A stretch of DNA of 64,000 nucleotides from NCBI GenBank assembly GCA_963817855.1, contig CAWFQA010000004.1, positions 434,001 to 498,000 of the forward strand, read 5' to 3'. Made by a program: the position numbers and the translations under genes. The notes beneath the pieces were generated by a model that made no database searches, was not told the DNA's origin, and saw only the letters and a list, made by a program, of their open reading frames with translations. Positions 53,630-61,599 of this stretch are shown in pieces (the stretch's first letter is position 1; each line of letters opens with the position of its first letter). This DNA is from JAKAAZ01 sp963817855 (lineage in GTDB: Bacteria > Acidobacteriota > Terriglobia > Terriglobales > Acidobacteriaceae).

Positions 53630-54111
53630 ATCGCTCGCAACAGCCTGGGGTCCAGCAGCCATTGCAACCTGCCTGATCCGCGCTGTACGGTCAGCGCAGC
53701 AATTGCACCTTTGCGAACTCGGGCAATGGGATTGGGCGCCGCCGGAGATAACAGGCGATTCAGATACACCGGCAGATTGGGATTGTGACCCACCAGCAGT
53801 ACTTCCTCCTGTTCCATCACACTGTCGAGAAGCCGCTGAAAATCGCTCCATGTTCCTTCCGGCGCCATCGCCTGCGATAGCTGAATTTTCTTTTCGAAAC
53901 CGGTTTCCGTCCCCACCAGGGTTGCAGTTTGCAGCGCGCGCTTCAACGGACTGGAAATAACCGAATCGAATTGAATCTTCATCGAATTGAGCGCGCGACC
54001 CAACAGGATGCACTGTTGTTTTCCTTCTTTATCGAGGGGCCGCTTGTGGTCGATTACGGGGTTCATCTTGCGCTGACCTGCGCTACCGTGACGCAACAAA
54101 TACAAATTCAT
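53581..54111 (-). CDS. sixA: phosphohistidine phosphatase SixA
   Basis: 176 residues, small histidine phosphatase family. LYLLRHGSAG has the RHG motif (Arg7, His8, Gly9; His8 takes the phosphate), SPLKRALQTA the second Arg and EEVLLVGHNPNLPV the second His. SixA removes phosphate from phosphohistidine on HPt domains or on PTS-Ntr proteins. The C-terminal 15 residues (KDTKRSRAKTSRK) are strongly basic and coincide with the overlap into ppx, so the tail may be a late addition. Start ATG 54111. Separate from the methyltransferase upstream by 212 bases. Confidence 0.92.
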   Translation of the reverse strand: MNLYLLRHGSAGQRKMNPVIDHKRPLDKEGKQQCILLGRALNSMKIQFDSVISSPLKRALQTATLVGTETGFEKKIQLSQAMAPEGTWSDFQRLLDSVMEQEEVLLVGHNPNLPVYLNRLLSPAAPNPIARVRKGAIAALTVQRGSGRLQWLLDPRLLRAIQSKDTKRSRAKTSRK

Positions 54112-54323
54112 ATATCGTCCTAGCGCTGCAGTTTCTGTCGCGCCTGCTCCGCTTGGAATAAGAAGTCAGCGCTCCCGATCCATCCTTGAGCATGACTGGA
54201 AATTCCGGCGACACTACAGCTTGGATGCTGAAAGCACAAATTCGTCGCACAACGATGCTGCGGAAGCCGGCACCTCAATCATGCGAAATTGTACCAGCGG
54301 GAACTCACCGCCTATGCAAAATA

Positions 54324-54986
54324 CTAGTCCGGCCATCGTTCCCACACCTCTGCGATTAACATTCCGCCTAGAAAAATTGTTTTCTCAACCACATGAAATC
54401 CATTGTCATCAAACGCCTTGGCGTAGTTCGGCATTTTGCGCACCCGCAGCCCGGTCAACACAAAAAACGCAAGATACAGGCTGCGAATCACCATTCGAGC
54501 ACCCCATCGTCGCCATCCCTTTTCCGGCACAGAAAATTCCGATACCAGCCAGGTCGAATCCCGTGTCATACAAGGGGAAAGCCGTTCGATCAGTGCCGCC
54601 ATCTCGCCATCCGTCAGGCAATCCAGAAAAAAGTGTGAGACGACAAGGTCATAGTCTTTGTTCGCCGGGGTGAATCGGCGAACGTCCGTGTGGATGGTTT
54701 GAATTCGGGTGTCCGCGTCACAGCAGCAGGATCTCGCTCGCTCGCGCAGGACCGTCAGCATCGTCAGGCTGGCATCGACTGCGTCGACCTGCACCGTGGG
54801 ATTCGATGCCAGGAGGCGCGCGGTAAAGCGCCCATCTCCGTCACCGAGGAGCAGCGCATGGCGAGCATGCGAACATCGCGCCAAAAAATAGAATCGGCAT
54901 CGCTCCAACTTTCGGCCAAAGCTAAAATATTCCATCCAGCGATAGGCGCGGGCCACGGAATCGAAATTCGGCGTGTCGGGTTCCAT
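54324..54986 (-). CDS. class I SAM-dependent methyltransferase
   Basis: 220 residues. The Rossmann fold shows as HALLLGDGDGRFTARLL (motif I, with GDGDG), VDAVDASLTML (acidic end of strand 2), IQTIHTDVRRF (motif II) and YDLVVSHFFLDCL (motif III). The start MEPDTPNFDSVARAYRWMEY resembles methyltransferases acting on small molecules or quinones (UbiE-like FDxVAxxY). Start ATG 54986. The UbiA-like membrane gene starts its stop only 27 bases upstream on the same strand, so the two are probably co-transcribed; joint action on a prenylated or lipid substrate is plausible. Confidence 0.85.
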   Translation of the reverse strand: MEPDTPNFDSVARAYRWMEYFSFGRKLERCRFYFLARCSHARHALLLGDGDGRFTARLLASNPTVQVDAVDASLTMLTVLRERARSCCCDADTRIQTIHTDVRRFTPANKDYDLVVSHFFLDCLTDGEMAALIERLSPCMTRDSTWLVSEFSVPEKGWRRWGARMVIRSLYLAFFVLTGLRVRKMPNYAKAFDDNGFHVVEKTIFLGGMLIAEVWERWPD

Positions 54987-55013
54987 TAAGTTGCTGTGAG
55001 AATGACGGAGCAG

Positions 55014-55970
55014 CTAATGTACGTAAAGCAAGAATAGTACAGGCGTCAACAAGGCTCCATCGGCGAGGACGCGGAGTGAGAGTGCGCTCAGTCTGGCGGC
55101 TCGGCCGATCAGCGCGAGAAACACCAAGGAACTGGCTGTGACTGAGATAAAAAGAGGCCACACCAGCCTTCCGGTGGGAAAGCTATCGAGCGCCAGCGCC
55201 AGCACCCCAATGAGCACCGCGAAAGCAGTTAGATGATCGCCCAGGAAACCTGTCAAAGCGCGGGGCGGCACCCTATTTGGTTGAACGCGAACGCCACGCG
55301 CTCGAACCGCAAAATGGTCCTGCGCACCCTCGCGCCTCGCCTCCGCATCTTCCCACGTTTGGATCGCAACGCAGTTCAGCCAGCAAGCCGCTCCAAACGT
55401 AAAAATCGCCGCCAGCAACAGGCCGCGGCCTTCTTGAAGGCGTGTCCAGGTGGGTACAGCGGTCGCGATCGAAAAAAGAAATCCGACGAATAATTCCTTC
55501 GAAAAGCGAGCGTCTTCGGATCGGTGATGGATCAACAGAAAATAGCCGATGCCAATCAGACACAAAACGATGTCATCCGTCCGCACGGTCGGCGGAACGC
55601 GAAACAAGATCAGGTAGGCCAAAGGTAGGGCTGCCGCAATCCACGCGATCACAAACGGCTTCCGGTGTCGCAGGTAAAACCAATGCCTGTCGCGCAGGTC
55701 GGTCATATCGACCGAACGCCAACCGTCGAGCAGCCGATCCGCGACGTAGACGCACCAAGTCCCCAGCGCCAGCGTAACCAGAGCGGTCGGGGGAAGGCTC
55801 ACGCCGAAGACGGCTGCGAAAAACCAGCACCAGACAACTGCAACTGTCGGAGCGTCCAGGCTCAGCAAGTGCCACCAGACCCACGGTCGCTGAGCCCGCA
55901 ATGCACCTAGACCCTGCTTAACCTCAGGGTTTCGAACTGCAGGCGCGCTGGTCAATGGGCTGGCTGACAT
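55014..55970 (-). CDS. polytopic membrane protein, UbiA-like prenyltransferase candidate
   Basis: 318 residues with eight or nine TM helices. VYVADRLLDGWRSVDMTDLR after the second helix has the Asp-xxxx-Asp arrangement and position of the first aspartate motif of UbiA-type prenyltransferases, and CVAIQTWEDAEAR after helix six could be the second. Both motifs are degenerate compared with canonical NDxxDxxxD. The family would transfer a prenyl group to an aromatic or sugar acceptor in the membrane. Its order before a SAM methyltransferase (27 bases) supports a two-step modification. An unrelated membrane protein remains possible. Confidence 0.6.
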   Translation of the reverse strand: MSASPLTSAPAVRNPEVKQGLGALRAQRPWVWWHLLSLDAPTVAVVWCWFFAAVFGVSLPPTALVTLALGTWCVYVADRLLDGWRSVDMTDLRDRHWFYLRHRKPFVIAWIAAALPLAYLILFRVPPTVRTDDIVLCLIGIGYFLLIHHRSEDARFSKELFVGFLFSIATAVPTWTRLQEGRGLLLAAIFTFGAACWLNCVAIQTWEDAEARREGAQDHFAVRARGVRVQPNRVPPRALTGFLGDHLTAFAVLIGVLALALDSFPTGRLVWPLFISVTASSLVFLALIGRAARLSALSLRVLADGALLTPVLFLLYVH

Positions 55971-56102
55971 GTCAATTCGTCGGGAAAGGAGAGAAGTGTG
56001 CGACTATCCGGCGATGCGGAACCGCTCCACCTATATTCGACGCGCTCCGCTGCCCTCGCGTTTCCAGTGCGGCAGAATTCATTTGCAATAAGATGTTGAA
56101 AC

Positions 56103-58400
56103 TCATTCAGAACTGGCCGTCTTTTTGTGTTTGCGACCGTGCTTGGCGGTGCGGGATTTCTTTTCGGCCTTTGAGACTTTGCTTATCGATTTTGGTTCGC
56201 CTTCTGCAGGCGTGGGCGCTGTCGTTGCAGAACCCACGCCATAGGACGCGGCACCGCAGGCTTCTGGTGGGGTGATCGAGGCTGGCTCCATTGGAATATC
56301 TCGAACGCTGGCTTTGTCCTCAGCCAGTCGAATCAAAAACTCCTGCGCATGGAAAAGCGGTCCCGTTCTCCACGGCTGATCTTTGGTGCGGACATATTCG
56401 CCAGACGGCAGCAGGAACCTGGATTCGGCAGTGTCGGCAAGATAGGCTCCCAGAATTTCATCGCGAATGCGCTGCCGCAGTTGCGGATCGAGCACTGGGA
56501 ACACAACCTCGCATCGCTCGAACAGATTTCGGGGCATCCAGTCGGCGCTTCCCGCATAGATTTCGGCGTCGCCGCCGTTCAGGAAATAAAAGATGCGGCT
56601 GTGTTCCAGGAACCGGCCGACAATGGAACGAACGCGAATATTTTCGCTCAGACCTTTCACTCCTGGACGCAATGCGCAAATGCCGCGAACAATCAAATCG
56701 ATCGACACTCCAGCCCGCGAAGCAGCATAGAGAGCATCGATCACGCCTTGCTCCAGCAGGGAATTCATCTTCGCGATAATGTGAGCAGGCTTGCCTTCAA
56801 CTGCGTGTTTCGCCTCGCGATGGATGCGCTGGGCAAAGCCTTCCGCCAGGTTCAAAGGCGCCACTAGCAACGGGGCGTAGTCGTCCGACTCGGAATGTGC
56901 CGTCAGGTAATTAAATACGTTGTGCACTGCCCCGGTCAGGGTCGGATTCGCGGTCAGCAGGCTCAGGTCAGTATAGAAGGATGCCGTCTCCACGTTGTAA
57001 TTGCCCGTCCCGAGGTGAATATATTGGCGCACCACACCGTCTTCAGGATCGCGCCGGACCAGCAACGCCAGTTTGCAATGTGTTTTCAGGCCGACGGTGC
57101 CATAGAACACCTGGACTCCGGCATCCTCCAGATCGTGCGCCCAGCGTATGTTGGAAGCTTCATCGAAGCGTGCCATCAGTTCCACGACCACGGTGACTTC
57201 CTTGGTCTGGGCGGCTTCCCGCAGCGCTTGGAAAATGGGCGAATTGGCGCTGGTACGATACAGCGTCTGCTTAATAGAGAGCACCGCCGGATCTTCCGCG
57301 GCGGCACGGATAAACTCGACCACCGCATTATAAGAATCGTAGGGATGGTGCAGCAGAATGTCGTGGCGACGAATTTCCGCGAAAAGATTCGCCGATTCGC
57401 GATGCAATCGCAGGCTGCGCGGCACAAAGGATGGATATTTCAGTTCCGGCTTGTCCGTTTTGGAATGCAGGTTCAGCAGACGGGAAAGATTGACCGGACC
57501 ATCGGTATAGAAAATCTGGAATTCATCCAGATCAAAGTTCGTCCTCAACTCCTCTACGATTTCGGGGGCCGCGTCGCTGGCAATCTCCAGCCGGACCGCA
57601 TCTCCTTTACGGCGATTGTGCAGCTCGGAACGCACGCTTTCCAGCAGACTGCGCGCCTCTTCTTCCTGCAGGTAAAGATTGCTGTTGCGGGTGACGCGAA
57701 ACGCCGCACGAGATAAAAACTCGTACCCGCGATACATCGCTGCGGCCTGAGACTCGATCAGTTCGTGCAGGAAGATGTAATCAAAGCACCCGGTATTCGA
57801 CGGCAGCGCCACCAGGCGCGGTAACGCGCGCGGCACGGTCACCACTCCCAACACCTGCGTCGAAGCCGATTTGCGCTTGCGATGCAGCAATAGTGCCAGG
57901 CACAGCGCCTTGTTCAGCACATGCGGAAACGGGTGAGCGGGGTCGATGGTAATCGGAGTCAGCAGCGGGTCCACTTCGCTTTGATAGAAGGTAATGGCAA
58001 ATTTCCGCTGCTCCTCGCTCAGGTCTTCCCAAGCCCGCATGCGGATTCCAGCCTTGGCGAGAGCCGGCAATAACTGTTCATTCCAGCAGGTGTATTGATC
58101 TGCGACAAAGGCATGCGTCTTTTGCGCCAAAGAGTCTAAAATCTGCTGCGGCGTCATCAAGTCCGGGCCCGGTTCGTTGTATCCGTCCTCAATGCGCTGC
58201 AGAATTCCGGCGACGCGAACCTCAAAAAATTCATCCAGGTTGCTGGCCGTGATAGCGAGAAATTTCACCCGCTCCAGCAGCGGATTGGAGTCGTCCTGGG
58301 CTTCTTCCAGCACACGGCGGTTAAAATCCATCCAGGATTCGTCCCGGTTGAAATAGTGCTTGGTCGTGAGCGGAGTTTCGCGGCTGCTTTTCAGTGCCAT
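56103..58400 (-). CDS. ppk1: polyphosphate kinase 1
   Basis: 765 residues. N-terminal domain (YFNRDESWMDFNRRVLEEA, about 17-110), head domain, then two PLD-like C-terminal domains. The catalytic His is in YGTVGLKTHCKLALLV and a second in GRFLEHSRIFYF; HLGTGNYNVETASFYTD, EMARFDEASN-type (here MARFDEASNIRWA) and ICALRPGVKGLSENI complete the active site. It polymerises the gamma phosphate of ATP into polyphosphate, reversibly. The C-terminal 60 residues (KKSRTAKHGRKHKKTAS) form a basic, Lys-rich tail not seen in typical PPK1 and probably disordered. Start ATG 58400. Single gene, 132 bases before the UbiA-like gene. Confidence 0.95.
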   Translation of the reverse strand: MALKSSRETPLTTKHYFNRDESWMDFNRRVLEEAQDDSNPLLERVKFLAITASNLDEFFEVRVAGILQRIEDGYNEPGPDLMTPQQILDSLAQKTHAFVADQYTCWNEQLLPALAKAGIRMRAWEDLSEEQRKFAITFYQSEVDPLLTPITIDPAHPFPHVLNKALCLALLLHRKRKSASTQVLGVVTVPRALPRLVALPSNTGCFDYIFLHELIESQAAAMYRGYEFLSRAAFRVTRNSNLYLQEEEARSLLESVRSELHNRRKGDAVRLEIASDAAPEIVEELRTNFDLDEFQIFYTDGPVNLSRLLNLHSKTDKPELKYPSFVPRSLRLHRESANLFAEIRRHDILLHHPYDSYNAVVEFIRAAAEDPAVLSIKQTLYRTSANSPIFQALREAAQTKEVTVVVELMARFDEASNIRWAHDLEDAGVQVFYGTVGLKTHCKLALLVRRDPEDGVVRQYIHLGTGNYNVETASFYTDLSLLTANPTLTGAVHNVFNYLTAHSESDDYAPLLVAPLNLAEGFAQRIHREAKHAVEGKPAHIIAKMNSLLEQGVIDALYAASRAGVSIDLIVRGICALRPGVKGLSENIRVRSIVGRFLEHSRIFYFLNGGDAEIYAGSADWMPRNLFERCEVVFPVLDPQLRQRIRDEILGAYLADTAESRFLLPSGEYVRTKDQPWRTGPLFHAQEFLIRLAEDKASVRDIPMEPASITPPEACGAASYGVGSATTAPTPAEGEPKSISKVSKAEKKSRTAKHGRKHKKTASSE

Positions 58401-58725
58401 GCGTTCGGGGTCTTCTTCCGGTGATGCATTCGCAACATCGTAAGGGAGGAAAATCGACCTTTCAAGTGTCTCAAATCCCTCCGCCCGAAGATATCAGCGA
58501 GTGATGACGGTCACGTAAATCTATTTGAAGAACCGCAATCCGGTATCCTAAGGCAGGGAACGACGTTGTACAAACGGCCGCCGACCCCTGGCGTGCCAAG
58601 CAATTCAACCGGCGACAGAAAAAAAGAGGTGCACTAGGGAAAGAAATTGCACTCTTCTGCCCGTTTCGTCATCTATTCTCTAGCATCTACAACACGGCAA
58701 TACTGCTCCTTACGCAAACCGTCTG
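58401..58725. other. 325-base divergent intergenic region between ppk1 and the TolC gene
   Basis: It must hold promoters for both divergent genes. An A-rich tract (about 58618-58625) and TTGCAC near 58647 precede a possible TATTCT at about 58674 for the TolC gene, but spacing is poor. GTGCA/TGCAC (about 58630-58652) could be a weak inverted repeat. No coding frame is supported. Confidence 0.45.
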
Positions 58726-60141
58726 ATGAAAGAAATGCCAAAAACTTTTCCTGAAGTACGCTGCGCCTGTCTGCGACTCCTGTTTTTTACGGCGCTTGCC
58801 GTCGGCGTCGCCTATCCACCTGCGCAGGCACAGACGTCCGATTCCTATCGAGGCAGCGCCGCACAGCAAAGAGCGACTCCTGGCGTGTTGCCATTATCGC
58901 TCGATGATGCTATCCAGATGGGTCTCAAAAACAACCTGGGCGCGATTCTGCAAAATACAAACGTGAAATCTGAGGGAGGAGCGAAGCTGCAGGAACTACA
59001 GGCGCTGCTGCCCACTGTCACGGGTACCGCCCAAGCTGCCGTGGAACAGGTCAACCTGCAGGCGGAAGGATTGCGAATTCCTGGATTTCCGGCGGTGATT
59101 GGACCCTTCGGATATACAGACTTTCGCGCTAAGCTCAATCAAACGCTGCTGAACGTCTCTTCGCTCGAAAATTATCTGGCGGCCAAACATAATTTTGAGT
59201 CGAGCAAACTTTCCGCCAAGGATTCGCAGGAGTTGGTCGTGCTGACCGTAGGCAATGCATATTTGTTATGTCTGGCGGACGCGGCGCGTATTTCATCTCT
59301 TGAAGCCCAGGTACAAACCTCGAAAGTATCGTTGGACCAGGCGATTCAAAATCATCAGAGCGGCGTGTCGCCCCGCCTGGACGAACTTCGGGCTCGCGTC
59401 GATTATCAGACTCAGCAACAATCTCTGATCGCCGCGACGGCGCAGGAAAAGAAAAATCGAATCGCACTGGCGCGCACCATTGGATTGCCGCTCGATCAGA
59501 AATTCAAGCTGACCGATCAGGTTCCTTATGCTCAATTCGACTCTCCCACCATGGAATCCGCAATGGCGGAAGCTTTGAAGAATCGCAGTGACCTGCAGGC
59601 GGCCGAGCAGCAGGTAAAGGCTGCGGAGAAGAGCCTATCCGCGGCCCATGCGGAGCGGTATCCTGCCCTCACCGCGGAAGTCGATTATGGAGAAATTGGC
59701 GTCAATCCAGGCAATTCCTATGGCACGCTGAACGCTACGGGCAAGCTGAGCGGCCCATTGTTCGAGGAAGGCAAATTGCGGGGCGATGCCCGGATTGCCG
59801 ATGCCCAGCTGGAACAAGCTCGCGCCCAGTTGAGCAACCTGGAGGGTCAGATCCGCGCCGATGTGAAAGATGCGATTTTGGATATCGGATCCTCAGAAAA
59901 GCTGGTCAGCGTGGCTAAAAGTAATGTCGACCTGGCAAGTGAGGCGCTGGAGGAAGCACAAGAGCGGTTTCAAGCGGGAATTTCGGACAACCTGGCGGTG
60001 TCGCAGGCGCAGTCTTCCGTGGCCCAGGCCAATGACCGATACGTCGGCAGCCTGTATCAGTTGAATGTTTCGAAGCTTTCATTGGCGCGCGCCGTAGGCC
60101 TCGCGCGCACCCAGTACAAGACCTATCTTGGAGGACAATAA
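58726..60141 (+). CDS. TolC-family outer-membrane efflux protein
   Basis: 471 residues with a signal peptide (about 8-35, ending AQAQ). The two OEP repeats span about 60-255 and 270-465; LPLSLDDAIQMGLKNNLGAI opens the first, and long heptad-rich helices (ADAQLEQARAQLSNLEGQI) form the periplasmic barrel. It makes the outer-membrane duct for a tripartite pump or type I exporter. The HlyD-family gene starts three bases after its stop, so the two are coupled. No inner-membrane permease follows in the window. Length is normal for the family. Confidence 0.92.
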   Translation: MKEMPKTFPEVRCACLRLLFFTALAVGVAYPPAQAQTSDSYRGSAAQQRATPGVLPLSLDDAIQMGLKNNLGAILQNTNVKSEGGAKLQELQALLPTVTGTAQAAVEQVNLQAEGLRIPGFPAVIGPFGYTDFRAKLNQTLLNVSSLENYLAAKHNFESSKLSAKDSQELVVLTVGNAYLLCLADAARISSLEAQVQTSKVSLDQAIQNHQSGVSPRLDELRARVDYQTQQQSLIAATAQEKKNRIALARTIGLPLDQKFKLTDQVPYAQFDSPTMESAMAEALKNRSDLQAAEQQVKAAEKSLSAAHAERYPALTAEVDYGEIGVNPGNSYGTLNATGKLSGPLFEEGKLRGDARIADAQLEQARAQLSNLEGQIRADVKDAILDIGSSEKLVSVAKSNVDLASEALEEAQERFQAGISDNLAVSQAQSSVAQANDRYVGSLYQLNVSKLSLARAVGLARTQYKTYLGGQ

Positions 60142-60143
60142 TC

Positions 60144-61484
60144 GTGGCGGAATCGAGACCCGAAGGAACCATGCAGGCCGACTCGGCCAACGGTCGACCG
60201 GAAGAGAATCAGCGGGCGGGCGATCGCTCTTCTGCGATCAAAGACCAGCGTTCGGACACGAATAGCATTCACAAGGATGTGTCGCCGGACGATACGGAAC
60301 TCCATCACGAGGCGCCCCGTTCACGGAAACGCTTTTTTATTATTGGAGCCGTCGTTCTGGTGCTGATTGGAGTGGGGCTGTACTGGTGGCATTCCACCTA
60401 TTACGAGAGCACGGATGATGCGCAGATCGATGGGAATTTGGTGCAGATCAGCGCCCGGATCAAGGGATACGTCTCCAACGTGAACGTGCAGGACAACCAG
60501 CAGGTGGAGAAAGGGCAGGTGCTGGTAGAAATCGATCCCAGGGATGCCCAGGCGGCTCTCGACCAGGGAGAGGCGGCCCTGGCTACCGCGAAAGCAAATT
60601 ATGAAGCTGCGCTTGCGAATGTGCCCATCACTACCACCTCCACCGGCGCCACGCTGAGTTCTGCCGCTGCCGGGGTGGAGGGTGCATTGGCAACTATTGC
60701 TGGGGCAGAGAAGCAGTTGGACGCGGCGCAAGCGCAATTGCTGTCGGCCCAGGCGGACAACACCAAAGCCCAGGACGATCTGCAGCGCTATACGCCATTG
60801 GTGCAGCGCGACGTCGTATCCAAGCAGCAGTACGACGCCGTTGTGGCGACGGCTGCCAGTGCCAAAGCGAAGGTGACTGCCGCGCAAGCAAATCTGCAGG
60901 GCGCTCGTGATCAGGTTCGCGTTTCGAATGACAAACTCGCGGCAGCCCGCGCCGACTATAATTCCGCGCAATCCGGTCCCAAGCAAGTTGCGGCGCAGCG
61001 CGCCAAAGCCGACGCCGCCGCAGCCCAGGTGCAGTCGGCGGAAGCAGAACTGGCAACGGATCGCCTGAACCTGAGCTACACAAAAATTATTGCGCCGGAT
61101 ACCGGGGTCGTGAACAAGAAGACCGTGCAAGTCGGTCAGAACGTCAGTGCGGGCCAGACGCTCATGACTCTGATTCCGCTGACCAACATTTGGGTGACGG
61201 CAAACTTTAAAGAAACGCAGCTGGACCACATGCGCATTGGACAACCCGCTACCTTTACCGTCGATGCGTATGGCGGCCGTACCTACCATGCCAAAGTCAC
61301 GCAAATTGGTGGCGCCACGGGTTCGATGCTGAGCCTGTTTCCACCGGAAAATGCGACGGGCAATTATGTGAAAGTCGTGCAGCGGATTCCAGTTCGACTG
61401 GACCTTACCAATCCTAAGGAAGACAGTGACCATCTGCTGCGGCCCGGCATGTCCGTCACGCCTACGGTAAGGGTCAAGGACTAG
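60144..61484 (+). CDS. HlyD/EmrA-type periplasmic adaptor protein
   Basis: 446 residues. A polar cytoplasmic N terminus of about 60 residues, one TM helix (about 64-84, FFIIGAVVLVLIGVGLYWW), then the lipoyl half (STDDAQIDGNLVQISARIKG), a long alpha-helical hairpin (about 150-310, heptad-rich AAQANLQGAR) and the beta-barrel (APDTGVVNKKTVQVGQNV, TANFKETQLDHMRIG), as in EmrA. It bridges an inner-membrane pump and TolC. GTG 60144 follows GGAGGAC nine bases upstream. Usually an EmrB MFS gene comes next; here a phosphatase-superfamily lipoprotein does, so the pump is elsewhere or lost. Confidence 0.92.
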   Translation: MAESRPEGTMQADSANGRPEENQRAGDRSSAIKDQRSDTNSIHKDVSPDDTELHHEAPRSRKRFFIIGAVVLVLIGVGLYWWHSTYYESTDDAQIDGNLVQISARIKGYVSNVNVQDNQQVEKGQVLVEIDPRDAQAALDQGEAALATAKANYEAALANVPITTTSTGATLSSAAAGVEGALATIAGAEKQLDAAQAQLLSAQADNTKAQDDLQRYTPLVQRDVVSKQQYDAVVATAASAKAKVTAAQANLQGARDQVRVSNDKLAAARADYNSAQSGPKQVAAQRAKADAAAAQVQSAEAELATDRLNLSYTKIIAPDTGVVNKKTVQVGQNVSAGQTLMTLIPLTNIWVTANFKETQLDHMRIGQPATFTVDAYGGRTYHAKVTQIGGATGSMLSLFPPENATGNYVKVVQRIPVRLDLTNPKEDSDHLLRPGMSVTPTVRVKD

Positions 61485-61599
61485 AGACAGCGCATTCGAG
61501 AAGCAACTTCGGTATCATACGTTCGTTGACCGTGAGAACATCCTCCTCGAAGCAGTTTCACGCTGGGATTGTCGCGATTCTGGGTGCCTGTTCGCTTTC

